Shown here piece by piece: positions 33,931 through 46,891 of a stretch of 64,000 nucleotides of DNA. The stretch covers positions 2,294,001-2,358,000 of the forward strand of contig NC_044278.2 in assembly GCF_004027225.2 (NCBI RefSeq). Reading direction: 5' to 3'. The notes under the pieces are model-generated. The model was not told where the DNA came from and did not search any database. It worked only from the letters and a program-made list of their open reading frames with translations. The position numbers and the translations under genes were made by a program. This DNA comes from Strigops habroptila. Its lineage: Eukaryota > Chordata > Aves > Psittaciformes > Psittacidae. How positions within the stretch are numbered: position 1 is the stretch's first letter; each line of letters starts with the position of its first letter.

Positions 33931-36900
33931 GTTCTAGTAGTCCAATAACCTCTCTGTTCAGCTCAATTTATGCAAAACCTTTAAAAATTACTGCTTCTAG
34001 GAAGCACACCCTATAAACTCAAGTATTTTGGAATTTTCAATTGAATTCATGTAGGTGTTCTATTAATAAAGCCCTTAAAATTGATTGAAATATTCTGCAT
34101 CATTATAAAAAAGTCATGTTTCAGTCTGTGCATTTAGCACAATCCAAGGAAATAATATTAGACCCATGCTTTAGCTACTTCTGATGTATTCTTTAAATGT
34201 TTTGTGAATCACATTCAATAAATGTTTGTTGATTCTGTGACTGATTTCTCAGTTAGCTCAGGAGCCTTATTTGGCCCCTGCGCATGAAGCAGTCTGTTTT
34301 GTTCTCTTCCCCCCAAGTTAGTAAAATGGTTTTTAATACCCAGTTAATCAAGATGCTAACCAGCAAATCATGATAAGTTCATCAGCTCAGAGTACTTTTT
34401 ACATCCAATTTCAAATCTCTAGTGGATAACGTGCTGAAAATCTAGTTATTTTATCAATTGCATGTCTTTCCCAGCCTGGTTTCTGTGTGGAATGACATCT
34501 GATTAAGAAACTGTGTCACAGCACACCTCTTTTTCTCTTTGGTTCTTTTTAGCATATATCCAGCAGTATAGAAATGCATAGAAGGAAGGGTGAAGTAACA
34601 TTTGTGTAGCTCAACCTGAAAAGTCAGATTATGCTTCCACTACTCAGGTATCATGTGTTCGAACTAAAGTAATTACAACATTATCCCATAATGTCAACAA
34701 AAAGAGATGTCTGAAGCTGACTGTGTTGCTGCTCCATTGTTACCCTCTTTCACCTCACCTACTTTTCCTCAGGAAAGTGTTTAAAGAGAAGTAAATTGAT
34801 TATCTATTATTTACTTGCATACATCTTAGATTTTAGCCAATGTACACTGGTTTTCTGTTAGAAATTATTTCCAAATAAGAACAGAGAGTTAAAGGCCATG
34901 CCCTAAGGACTGATCCTTTTGCCTTCAGTCACAGCCGAGAATTGTTCTGTGTAAAGAAGATTATAGCAAAACCAGATCCTTTAGGCCAATTCCAAAAAGC
35001 AATTTATAGTCTTTTTGAGAGAGCTTGTTCTCTTGGACACAGACATGATAACCTGCTGAGACACTCCAACCATTCTCTGTTCAGAAAGGCCAATGAAGCC
35101 AAGGTTATGCTTCATTATGTGCACCAGAAACTCCCAACCCCCAGTTTCCTCAGTCAGATGGGTAACTGCTCTTGCAAACCTGATGATCTTCTTCACACAC
35201 GTTTTTCAAAAAGATAAAATCATTGAATTGATCAGTGTTCAATAGTCAATATTCAAAAATTGTACATGACAAGTAGTATTGTGAAGGAGCAAAGCTACTG
35301 TTTCCCCTGAGAATGGATTCCTCTCCCAGATTATTCTTTGTCTTCAAATCATCCCAATAGCATTTCACCTCATCTTCCTCCTGATGATTGTTACTTTCTT
35401 TAGCCTATTCATTGACTCATTTGTAGGACATAGTGTCTTATGAGTGGTTTGCCTTCTGGGGCCAGAAGTTCTCCCAGGTTGAGGAGTCTCACTGGCCTGT
35501 GCAAATGTGGCCAGACATTACCTGAAGCTGCTTTCAACTTTCCGCTATATGTGATCATGACATGAGAGAGCTCTCGCAATGTTGCTTCTCCTCCTGCTAG
35601 TTCATCATCATGTATTAAGAGAGGGGTAAAATATGTAGTCCTACCCCCTATTTAGGCTATGGATTTTCTGGACTTTGTAAGTTAGACTCTGTCTTGACCA
35701 GTCCAGGTGGTTTTAGTAAGGTACGTTCTCTACAGCATCTTTTCTAACAGAGTTGAAGGCTTGGATTTGAACTCTGAACAGTCAGCCTGGCCAAATAGTG
35801 CTGGGAAGAGAAGACAGATTTTTATAGTAAGAAGGGAACACCTACCTCCTTGTTAACATAAATTCTCCCTCTTTCCTTTCCTCTCTCTTGCCTTCCCTCC
35901 CTCCCTCCCTCTCTCCCTCCCTCTCTCTCTCTTAAATTTAGAGATCCATCTGCCACTGTGAGTGACAAGAATAAAAGAGAGTAAACCTCACGATAAATCA
36001 GGTTGATAATACTGTACAATACGGTTTGAGAAAAACTAGCTCTAGCTAGCAGAAAAGAGAGGTGCATCTTTAAGAAAATTTTCCACCCAGTTGAATGCAC
36101 TTAAATCTCAGGAAATTATGAAAAGCCTGGGATACATCTGTGTTTTGTGAACTAACACAAATGACAGTCAGCTTGTGCCCAGCTATTATCTGCTCATTAC
36201 TGGGCCTGAGGGTGAAAAGAGGCTGCAACTTTCCATCTTATGTTTCCAGTCTCAAGAATTTGGAAGTCGGGACTTGAACAGTATAGCCTAATAAGACTGC
36301 TCTGAAAGCTCCAATTATTCTTATGATGGATTTTATTGCTTTTTAATTTTCTTTCTGACTCCTGAATTTTTAGGGTATATCCAACTCTTTTTTATAAAAG
36401 GAAAAGCACTTAAAACAAAATCCAAGACTTCTGCTAGTTACAAACTCGTGAATCTTTATGAATAAAGATATTATTATTATCATACACAGGGGTATAAAAA
36501 AACCCCTATGAGATTCACATTAAAACCAAAGAATGTTCTTCATTATCTGTTACATACCATTGTGAGGAAGATATGTCAGCCATAGTAAAATCAAAAAGCT
36601 GACCAGGTGAATTTAGAGCTAAACAGCTTTTTACCAACGAAGCAGAAATGAGAATTCCCCAAGGGACCTGTGAGAACACAAGTGTCCACCAGTTGCCAGG
36701 CAGCAGTATCTTGGAGATCACAGTTTCACATGCAGTATTGACTTCTTTGTTCATGCAGAATGTTTGCTGGAACTTGTAAGAGTCCTATGTATGAATTCTG
36801 CGATTGGTATCTATTATAATTGTCATCTGTGATAAGCTAGTCATGTTTTATATTGCACCATCTTTTTGAAGAAATACATTCTTGGACATTCCCAGTTATT

Positions 36901-37472
36901 CCCTGGGAGCTGCTTAATATTATCTCTTTTGTCTTATCTCTTTCTCTTCAGCAGCTGTTCCTTATGATGTGTAAAAGCCCAGATGAAAGCAACAACAGAA
37001 CCATGAAGTATCCACATTTTAAGAGGGCTACATCTGGAGGCAGATGGTCCCTGTTGGTTGCTCCCATTCCATGTACAAGAAACTTCCTTGGTGCTGGTCA
37101 TCTTGCAAAATGACACAACTCTGTGAGCTGTTCTTTAAATTGCAATTTACAGAAACAGTGATTAATCAGAACAAAGTAGAAGTAATGGAGCTAAAGGAGC
37201 CAGGGAGCTGGGCTGGATTTAGACTGGGTGATTTTGCTTGCCACCAGGCCTTGCTACAGGTGTTCGTTCAGCAGCAACAATAATGCTGCAAGATAATGTG
37301 GGGGCTTCCATGGGACCAGTGGGAGGAAGCCTTACACCTTCCACATTTTGTAGCAGGACATACTAGGTACTAGGCATGATCAGACCTGGAGAATAACATC
37401 TTTGTAATTCTCACTTTAATAAAAATAGTCTTTTCCTTAGATAGAAAATACAGAACCGGGCTATTTTATATA
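33931..37472. other. Unique AT-rich noncoding DNA
   Basis: No gene or mobile element recognised. A pyrimidine tract at 35863-35933 is listed separately. A small hairpin, AGGGGT/ACCCCT, lies at 36488-36507. Frames of 79-92 codons (34942-35217, 35822-36100, 36853-37113) have no recognisable domain. Confidence 0.55.
35863..35933 (+). repeat. CT-rich microsatellite (CCCT/CT)n
   Basis: About 70 bases almost purely of C and T, with a single G at 35890. The core is CCTCCCTCCCTCCCTCTCTCC, followed by (CT)n. It lies on the opposite strand sense to the large purine tract. Confidence 0.85.
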
Positions 37473-37844
37473 ATAGAATCATAGAATCGTAGAATAGTTT
37501 GGGTTGAAAAAGACCTTAAGATCACATAGTTCCAACCCCCCTGCCATGCGCAGGGACACCTCGCACTAAACCATGTGGCCCAAGGCTCCACTCAACCTGG
37601 CCTTGAACACTGCCAGGGATGGAGCATTCACAACTTCCATGAGCAACCCATTCCAGTGCCTCACCACCCTCACACTAAAGAACTTCTCCCTTATATCTAA
37701 CTTAAACTTCGCCTGTTTAAGTTTGAACCCATCACCCCTTGTCCTATTACTATAGTCCCTAATGAAGAGTCCCTCCCCAGCATCCTTGTAGGCCCCCTTC
37801 AGACACTGGAAGGCAGCTATGAGGTCTCCATGCAGCCTTCTCTT
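37473..37844 (-). mobile_element. CR1 LINE 3' fragment, 5'-truncated
   Basis: The plus strand begins with the complement of the CR1 3' octamers (ATAGAATCATAGAATCG) and TTTGGGTTGAAAAAGACC. It then carries the CR1 blocks CCCCCTGCCATGCGCAGGGAC, CCTTGAACACTGCCAGGGATG and CTTGTAGGCCCCCTTCAG, ending near CAGCCTTCTCTTAATAG. In the ORF2 sense the bases around 37795 still read LKGAYKD, but no long open frame survives, so the copy is broken by substitutions. It is close in type to the copies at 17386 and 47587. Confidence 0.93.
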
Positions 37845-39245
37845 AATAGTGAGTAATGGATAGTTTTATGTTGAATTCAAGGCCGGTTCTTCTCCAAGTT
37901 GTGTTGTTGCAGCTACTCTAGCAAGGTAGAATTAACTGGTTTAAAGATGTGACACCAAAGTGAAAGTTATGTGAATAATGGATTTCTAATGTGATGACAG
38001 AAGAGAAAAAGTAGAAAGAAAAAAATAATTTTAAGTTGAATGAAGGGGGAAAGAAATCTATTTTCCTGCTTCTACTTTAGGTCAGATGAAATCTTTGGAG
38101 TTTGCAATTGTTTATATAAAATTTAGCCAAATTTGATTTCAATATATAAAATGAAATTTTTTTCCTACATAGCTATAATATTTTTATTTTTGTATTAATT
38201 TTTGCTGTTTTGTTTGGGGTTTTTTTTCTCAAAAGCTATTCTCCAAATTATCCCTAAACATTTTTACTTAAAATATTAAGTGAGATCTAAAAAAGCCCCT
38301 AAATCTCAGCTAAGATATTAATTTTTAATTATATACATTCGAATTACTCTGAGTCTGGGTGAAGCTGAGCAGACTGTGGAAGCTTGTCTGCCACATCCTA
38401 AAAGGATTCTGCAGATTTCAGAAGTAGGTAGTGAAAATCAGTTCATTCTAGAAACCCACTTAAACACCATGTGTCTCTATGTGTCTCTTTCCCCAACAGA
38501 CTGAAGCAATGCAAGCCCACAAATACTCATCCATCACAGCAAACACTAAAAATACCTGCTGAAATTTAGCTCACAAACTGCTGCTTTTTTTTTCCCACCT
38601 GTTCCTTAAATGAATTTGTAAATCGATGTTTAGCTGATAACCCATCATTACATCTACAAGCTTATCATTTCAGTTTGTGAATGCTGCTTCATGGTAATTA
38701 AGACTATTTTTCTCCAATATTATAACAATGATCTGTGCAATAGAATAGCAATTTACTCAATAGCATTCTGCAGAGATAGAATTCTACTATTTCTGTGGTA
38801 TATTCTTTAATGCACATTTTCTTGAAATCCTTACTCTTCGTGGTGAAAGCTGACTTACAGCAGAATCTCACCCTCTTCAAGAATATTGTCAATAAATGTG
38901 AAGATGTAATTTGAGTGATAATGAAAGAACATTTTATTGAAAATCTCTAGAGAGTCTGTTTCACAAGATATAATTGGAGAGGGGCTGAGAATCTCCTGCA
39001 CCAATTTCCAAACTAAGCATCTCAGCCATCAAGATGTGTATATTTTAAAACTGTCTAGGGAAAAAAAGAGTAATATAATCAATAACAATATAAGATTAGA
39101 ATACAGCTATGCTGAAATGCAAACATAGAGCGGACTGTAGAACTCTAAAATTGATGCAATTTGTACACTGAAATGTTGTTCATCAATGTATTCTTAACTT
39201 TCCTTTTCATCCATCTCTTTGAAACTGCTCAGACATATCATTTAG
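37845..39245. other. Unique AT-rich noncoding DNA
   Basis: No gene or repeat recognised. Short T runs lie near 38219-38228 and 38585-38595. Confidence 0.5.
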
Positions 39246-39308
39246 CTGGAACTACATGATCTTAAGGTCCTTTCCAACCCTAACTATTCTATGATTCGAT
39301 GATTCTAT
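39246..39308 (+). mobile_element. Very short CR1 LINE 3' end
   Basis: Only about 60 bases remain: TGGAACTACATGATCTTAAGG, TCCTTTCCAACCC, then TATTCTATGATTCGATGATTC, which is the CR1 3' end with its octamer repeats. It is on the plus strand, opposite to the four larger copies. The extreme 5' truncation is typical of LINE insertion. Confidence 0.88.
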
Positions 39309-42300
39309 CTACAGGTGCTGCAAACTGTGGAGCTGCACTGACCTGCTTGGTTTACAGAGATGGAAGACACTGCAATATTTATTTTTTACTTTTTTTTTTA
39401 GAAAGACAAAACTCCAGTTTGTTGGTAGAGTGTGACCTTTGCTTTCTGGCACTTCTGTTTCAGGGCATACTGAGGATCCTAAAAATCCCTCTCCCTTTTC
39501 TGTGGCTCTAAAATCACACCTGGAAATCAGAATGTATGTTTGGAAAAACTACCATACCTTGCCAGTGTATTTTCAAGGAGTTTATGACACCAGAGTTGCA
39601 AGTTTTTCTTTGGTTTTAAGTTTGTTTCCTGGTAGTGTTGAATTCTATAATGTTTCGGGACTAAATTATTTGAGATGGTGGCCTCATTTCCTTCTTGATT
39701 AGTGCTTTGGACACAAAAGCTCATCATTAAAGAAGACAACAGATAACTGGCTTTTCACTGCAAGGGAATTTTGTGGATGGAATCTGCTTTTCTCTCTGGC
39801 CCAAAATAATTCAAATCAATTGACCCTTAGTTCCATTTCTTTCTTTTAATCTAAGCTTTTGGGAAGGAATAGAAAGATTGGTATTTGAGAGTAGAGAGTA
39901 ATTTGAATTCCATTTGACTGCTGATTTGTCATAATTTTTTGGTGCTGATGAAAAGCTCTTGAATGTTTTTAAAAACCATGTCAAGGATACAGAGAAATGA
40001 TTGTATCCAGTATCTTAGTTTAATATACTAAGAATAATTAAATTTTGTATTTTGTGCTTGATCTTTACTTTACAAAAACAACGTTCCTTAAAAATCTTCC
40101 TTCAATACAGGTTGAAAATAAATGAAAACTCACATTGCAAGCTTAGTGCAATTTAGAAATTTAATTGATTTCCTATATGAGAAGAATGTTGTATTATTTC
40201 TTGAATACACAAACCAGGTTTTCTATAGTTAGAGGTGTTTTCTGCTAGAACACGAATTAGCTATGATTTCCTTTAGGTCCATCAGCATCATTAGCAGGGC
40301 CACTGTTTCCATAGTTTTAAAAGGATACAAGAACCAGCGAGGAACAGTTTGCTTGTGCACTACAAAAAATAATATTTGTACTCATGCAATTTTCTTTCGC
40401 ATGGCTTTCCTGTTCCCCTCTATCCAGTTATTTTTTCTCTAAAAAAAATTAAATATCTTTTCTTCTGGTTTCTGATATACTTTTTGGGGCTTCTCAGCTT
40501 AAAACAAATATTTTATTTGCAAGTAAAAGCTTTCATGTAAGCAAAACAAAAAATATTCTAAACTGTCATAGCTGATAACAGGGGAAGGATTTGGGTGTGC
40601 ATTGTTACAAATAGGCTACAATCTCCTTTGCTTTGAAGACTGAAAACACAGAAGATTACTTGTTTTAAAACCTTCAATCAGTTTCTTTCAATATGAAACT
40701 TTCTTTTCTTCACTCTGATTTCTCTTAGAAGGAGGCGAATGGTTAAAATCAGTATTCCTAAATCGCGCTAGGACAACCTGAGCACTAAATCCAAATGTAA
40801 TGGTGGTGATATTTGTGTTTAGACACTGAGAAATAATTTATAGCATAGGTGCTTGACACTTAACAGCTTGAGAACCACCCTGCTGCTGGGCAAAGCTGCA
40901 CGAAGTGCACGCAGTCCTAATAACCTCACTTTGTACTGCTGTTTTTACATAATGTGTAAAGCCACCCTTGTGAATTTCTATAACCAACTGTTTAGTTGCC
41001 TTTTTAGAGTTACTTAGTCCTGGGTAGTGTAGCAGAGTTATTTTCCTCTCCTTTTTGGATCCCCAGAAGTGCCCTGTAGTCACAGGTTGGTGGTCGGGCT
41101 CTCAGGAGTCCCTACCGTAAACTTTGCAAGCATCATTTTAAGGCAGGTCATTTTCATCTCTCTTATATGGTGTTATGCTAGTCATGTATCGAAAATACTA
41201 TTGAAAATGTATGCATGGCATAAACCTGTGCATTTCATTTAGCATTGGGGGATGGATTCGTTGGCTTTTTTTTTCTTTTTGTTGTTTTTTTGACCGAAAT
41301 GTTTAATGACTATGGAATATTATCACTGGCATTAAAATAACCAAAAGCAGTTTGCCAGCTGGGAAGGTGGATGGAGAATTAATGTGTGCTGTGTTGGTGA
41401 AATAGTGAAAAGTTGACTGGAAAGTCCATCTGACTTAATGGGAGAAGAAGGATAATGCAAAAATACGGACTGCAAAGGACACCACTGTAGCAAGAGATAT
41501 AACATTAGCTAAATACTTCAAACAGAGCCTGCTTAGGTTTAGGAAGGCTTGTTCACTTTAGTTCAGCCTTGATCTTACTAGACTTTAACTGGTTCTGTAA
41601 TGAGCCACAGCCCAGATACATCAACGCAGATTACTGAGCAATTATTGTAATTTGAGAATCATTGGTTGAAATCCTTTTCCTGTAAAGTGGAAAATGTTAC
41701 GTTAATGTAAAACATCAATAACCAAACTTTGGTATGGGGAGAAAAGAAGGAAGAAAAGAAATTATGGTTGTCTTATCATTTTCCCTATATTTGCCGTGCT
41801 AAACTGCACCTGGAAATACCTGAGCACCCTTTCCATTTTGTTGTGACAGATATGCCAAAACTCAGACATGCAAAAATAATGGTGGTGTTTCTACAAAGGG
41901 TTCATTTTTTACTGGGGTCAAGTTTCAGAAAATGCTAGGTAATGTGAAAAGTCATTGATTTGCTTTTGGTTCAAAATTTTAAGTTATTCTGGAACAAAAA
42001 GATGAGTCGTATATTGTGCTCTGAAAACAGAAAAATGCACCTACCTGAGCTGCTAAATGGAGAATTGACGGACATGACCCTGGAAAAGCCTCATACATGA
42101 GAAAATTCTGGAATAATAATAATCTTTAGAGGGGTAACATCCTCTCTTATTCAGTCATTGTACACTGCACACAGATGATCTATGCACTCTTTGTGTCTTA
42201 AAATTCTTAAATCTAAGAGCTGCTCATTGTGTTGCTCTCCTGCTCTGTGGAAAAGAGCACATGAGGGCACCCTAGAACTCTGCAGCCCATTTTTACCAGC

Positions 42301-43028
42301 TAGATATCACAGCTAGGCATGTATTTTATACCAATAAGTACATGACAGGACGGCTAGAGCTGAGTACCCAGCTGAAGGAAGTTATGGTTTTATTTTCCTT
42401 CTAAAATATAAACCAGAAACATGTACAGGAGAAGGCTGTGACTGAAGCAGAAGATCAAATCTTCCTACTTCTGCATATAAACGTACATATTTATACACAC
42501 ACACACATTAATATGGTTTAGGCATGAGTCTGTGTGCCAAGTAACTGTCATCATAAAATGGCCATTATGATCCTAACTTTGCTTTTTGACAACTGATTTT
42601 TTTTTTATTCAGTTGGATTGCATGAAAAATACTTTGCTTTTTTATTTTATAGTATGCCCATCACTATAGCATATGAGCATTTGCTGAAATGGATGAATGA
42701 ACCCACTTTTGAATTTTTGTCATTTCAGAGAGAATGCTTAAACTCCATCACCAGGTATATGAACTAGCTGTCCAGTTTCCTTGGGCTTTCCATACACAGT
42801 ACAGAGAGTATGGGAAAAAGTCAAAATATTCTCTGAATTGTCTTGCAGAGGAAGCTGTGGGTTGAGTTTTTTCCCTCTCTTGATTACAATTTTATGGAGA
42901 CTAAATATTTAATGCAATAAGCTGAAAAGGTAACTAATAGAGGTGGGAAGATTATCCCCTTTTTAATCCCCCTCCCCTACCTCTCTTTTATGCTTTCACA
43001 TCCCCCCTTTCTTTCATTGTTAATTTCT
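39309..43028. other. Unique AT-rich noncoding DNA
   Basis: No gene, RNA gene or mobile element recognised. A short (AC)n run lies at about 42497-42508. Frames of 69-87 codons are unsupported. Confidence 0.55.
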
Positions 43029-43048
43029 TCAAATATTTAAATATTTGA
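43029..43048. repeat. Perfect 20-bp AT-rich palindrome
   Basis: The sequence reads the same on both strands with no spacer, from TCAAATATTT through AAATATTTGA. A shorter relative, TTTAAATATTTAAA, lies at 57067-57080. Confidence 0.8.
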
Positions 43049-44849
43049 CTTCTCTTACGAATGCTGGTATTTATTACTACAGAGACACATTATTTCCCTG
43101 CTATCCCCTCTACTTCATTGATCAATGGTACTCTTCAAAATGTGTCATTGGGTTGTTTTTTCTTTTGTTTTCCCAGTAGAAATGATTGATAAATAAGTCA
43201 AAGGCATGCTCCCAGAATGAAATGTTATTACCTCTTTTCTTTTAATTATTACAAACTGATACCCTTATGCAATAAAGTGCTTCCGCATTGTATAATGAAT
43301 ATTTTCTCTCCGAAGAGTCTCTTTTTAGAGATGTGGCAAGTAAGGTCAGAAGCCTTTTAATGGAAATAGAAATGAAAAGCACTACCTCATTGATTTCTTC
43401 TCCACTTCCAAAAATGAGATTTTTTTTTTTTTTAACTCTCTGCTTCATCATGATGATTCCAGATAAGTACCTCCATAATAACAGACTAGTATGGAGAGGT
43501 ATAATGCTTCATTTCAATGATATTCTATAGTAAATTTATCATAGATTCAATTCACTGCCCTGAGACTGTGGCTACAGTTGCTAAGAGGAGCTGTCAATGA
43601 AAGAATTCATCTTTGTGTGGAAGACAGTGAACAAAATTCATCCCTGCTGTAAATCATCCAACTTTATTGGAACTGTCTTAGAAAAAAATCTGTCCCACTC
43701 CATTTATCCATCACTCTACAGAAGGATGCCTTTCATAAAAGTTATTTTCCTCTTTGTTGCTCTGCTACTTACATATTTCAGTCTTTGAGTAGCAAAAGTG
43801 GATGATAAAGATGAATATTTGGCACCCTACTTCTTTTTCAAAGAAGTTCTTATGCAAAGAAGTATGGCTCTGAATATCTCACTCTAATTGACTTGTGAGA
43901 CAAAGCGTGAGCTTTGCTTCAGAGACTGTGAGCTAAGGGACTAAAAGCAAAAACTTTGCAAAAATATTAGATTAAGAATGCCTTCCACCAATTTAAAAGA
44001 AACTATGTTTACGTAGCAATTCTGTTATTCAAGTTGCTGAAGGATTCCTCATAACATCACTGTCAATGAGGAAAAGTTGCTGTTTCCATAATAGTGATAT
44101 GTGAACAGATTTGAGAAACGCTCAAATACTACAAACACTATTTCATTAGCTGAAATAGCAGTTCTTATTTAAAATAAAAAGCACATCCGATTAAAAAGTC
44201 TTTTTGCCAATAAATCAGATGCATTTCTTGAATTATGTTTCTGATATTTTGCTGATCATCTTGGAAAGGCCAAGTTATAAGAGGATTTTTCATTCCTTAC
44301 ACAAACCAAATTAGCTAGGAGCTAAACTTGCAGAACAATATTTGATGGTGAGTAATTGGTAATTGGTTCCTATTTACCATGTTCTTAATAATAACACTGA
44401 AAAATAAAATGGACAGAAAGGCCTAGATTGTACTGAAATGTAGGACAAAGTGTTAAAAATCAAATTACTCCTTCGGAAGTCTAAATGCAAGTCTATGTCA
44501 CATTTTGAAGTATTATAAAAGATCCAGGGTTGTGTTGCCTTGTTCTCTAAACTAATGGCAGTTAAGAACATTTTATTCACTTTGAAATTCTACTTTTACA
44601 TACTATTCCCCTCTGATACACAATTTTATACTTACAGAAATCTGTCAGTCATGAAGCACTTTAAAACTCTCAGGATAACAGAAAAAGATAGCAAGTGACA
44701 TTTAAAATATACTTATTGCTTGCATGCTATGTTAGGCAGAAGTTTAATTAGTATTGTGTAGTTTGGATTAGTGATAAATTGACAACACAGTGGTTATGTA
44801 CTGAGAAAGCTCTCTCAGTTTTGCTTCAGCACCCAGCCAACCTGACTCC
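43049..44849. other. Unique AT-rich noncoding DNA
   Basis: No gene or mobile element recognised. A T run lies at 43421-43434. All frames are below 81 codons. Confidence 0.55.
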
Positions 44850-44914
44850 TGCTTATTGCATGGCATAAAGCACATGCAATAAGCATAAAGTATAAAGCAT
44901 AAAGCATAAAGCAC
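44850..44914. repeat. 13-bp perfect hairpin merged with AGCATAA tandem repeat
   Basis: TGCTTATTGCATG (44850-44862) and CATGCAATAAGCA (44873-44885) are perfect complements around a 10-base loop. The right arm runs straight into heptamer units AGCATAA, AGTATAA, AGCATAA, AGCATAA (44882-44909). The loop itself (GCATAAAGCA) holds the same heptamer word, so hairpin and tandem array share sequence. Confidence 0.8.
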
Positions 44915-46059
44915 AGATCCACTCATTAGCAATACTTCAATCTGACATTTTCTGTTCTAATGGATTGAAACTATCCTATTGTTTAACAAATACATCATTG
45001 AAAATTAACTGCCTAAATCAGCAATTAGATTTTCAACTGAAGATGATGATAATACCTCTAGTATCCAGAGATGTCTCTTTTTCTCCCCTTCCCTCTGACA
45101 TGTTGTGTATTTTATCCTGTAGAGGGTGCAGTATACAAGAGTTTAGGTGTGTATTCAAGATAAAACTGGACATTGGATATGAGAAATGTGTGTAGGATGT
45201 TATATAGTCAAATGGGATTGATTTGACAGTGACATTTTCCATGTTCAGCTCTACTACTGAACATGTTTGCTCTTATTGTGAATTTGGTTAAAACTGTACT
45301 AGGAAACCTACTGAAAAGTCTATTACTCAGAAGATGAAGGAGAAGAAGCTAGGACCACGTAAGGCAAAGCTTTTGCGAATAAGCTCCCATTAAAGTGAAT
45401 AACTGCATTCATGTTACATGGGACTTTTTGTCTATTTTATGTAAAATGTGTATTCAAATGAATACATATTTGATGAAACATGTTCTACATTGCTTGCTTC
45501 TTGTGAAGGCAGGGTCTACTGAAAACATAAAATCTGACCTGGCATTGGAGTTTCAGATGACTATGTGATTCATAGATGTGGTGTTTCTCTATTATGACTC
45601 CAAGCTAAAAAAAAAAAAAAAAAAAAAAACCAAAAATTAAAAATCCGTATAATTTCAAATCATCAGAGAAACATTGATTTCTATGACAAGTGAACCCTGT
45701 CCTGCAAGCTTACGGGAACAGAAGCAGTTATTCCATCTTCTGAAGGTCTGAATTATTTTATCATCCAGCTGGAGAGCAAAAGAAATATAGAAAAGTTGGC
45801 TGAGGTGAAAACTGAGGGGAAAATGTAATTTGAATGATGATGCCATCTAAATGAAAATATACACTTTGGCTAAAGAAATAGTTTCATCTGAAGCCCTTTC
45901 AGCACAATTAGAAATCTCATGGTGATTAAAATCAACATTAGATCAGACCACATTTGTAATTTGGTTTTATGTGATAGGAGAAAATGTAACCAGTCCTACT
46001 GCAAATATTTTAACTGGTATTAGTCCAGAAGTGATAGAAATGATTAAAAAACATAATGT
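44915..46059. other. Unique AT-rich noncoding DNA with a poly-A run
   Basis: No gene seen. It includes the A23 run listed separately. Frames of 63-76 codons are unsupported. Confidence 0.5.
45607..45629 (+). repeat. Poly-A run of 23
   Basis: 23 consecutive A, then CCAAAAATTAAAAATC. It could mark the tail of an old retrocopy, but the upstream 300 bases show no gene-like sequence and I saw no flanking duplication. Confidence 0.8.
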
Positions 46060-46680
46060 TTGTTGGAGTGCTTAGTGGTGTTTAAGTGCTGTATCAAAGT
46101 GTGAACACATCGCATTAGCTCTTCCCAGGTATCATTGAATGAGTGTGGTGGAATATATTGAAATGTTGATCATGTTGCACATTAGCGAGCTGTATATTGA
46201 CAAGGCGCTTCCATACTCAAGGTGTTGATTTTGATTTCTTGTTAAGCTCTCTCAGTGATTTGTGACTAATCTATACCTAATTTAAACTATTCAATAGAAT
46301 CTCCCACATCTCTATTTTGAAGGCCTTCTTCTTTGATAGAAATATTTCCGAACTTTATTACCCTGTGATTACAGTTAAACATGTTGTGCACAAGCCTTGT
46401 CTAATGACTTGCAATTAAAATTTTCTTCCCCACCTATTAGTTTGATGATCTGTGACAGCTTCATGGGAATTACAACATGAGATATTGCAAAACATGCATG
46501 AAGATGAAATTGAATAATGTTATTTACTTGTGATAACAACTGTAATTGTTTAAGCATCAGCATCATGTGCTCCGCAGAAGCCTGACTCTGGCTGCCTGTT
46601 CTGTTCAATGTAGTTCTTGCTTCAGCTTGAGAGTGTGGTACCAATTTTAGCAGTTCTATTTTCCTCATTATTTAATGTGA
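46060..46680. promoter_or_regulatory. Candidate conserved noncoding element
   Basis: Unique sequence of even complexity without simple repeats, with scattered CpG sites (ACACATCGCATTAGC, TTAGCGAGC, AAGGCGCTTCC) and words such as GTGACAGCTTCATGGGAATTAC and TGTGATAACAACTG. One minus-strand frame of 97 codons (46375-46668) crosses it but has no recognisable domain. Regulatory function is inferred from texture only. Confidence 0.25.
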
Positions 46681-46864
46681 CTTTGATTAATGTGAATGGT
46701 ATTTGCCAGGATGCAGAAGCACTCATTTTTTCCTTTGAAAAGCTGAATACTTACCCCTAAAATCCTATACAAGCTTTTGTTTCTTAAAAATGAAATTAAA
46801 AAAAAAGAACAAATGCCTGGCTTTTAAAGCAGACTTTTATTACACACAAGCCCAAAGGTTATAT

Positions 46865-46891
46865 AAACCATCATTTATATAATGATGGTTT
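46865..46891. repeat. Perfect 11-bp hairpin
   Basis: AAACCATCATT (46865-46875) and AATGATGGTTT (46881-46891) are separated by TATAT. TATA-type bases flank both arms, so the whole could fold a little further with one bulge. Confidence 0.75.

Noticed and set aside
34942..35217. 91-codon plus-strand frame
   Set aside because: It reads like ordinary translated noncoding DNA, with no motif, and a minus-strand frame overlaps it. Too weak to call an exon.
44882..44914. Possible CRISPR-like or minisatellite array
   Set aside because: The units are only 7 bases with no spacers. It is a simple tandem repeat.
45607..45629. Poly-A run as the tail of a processed pseudogene
   Set aside because: No gene-like sequence upstream, no AATAAA at the right distance and no flanking duplication were seen.
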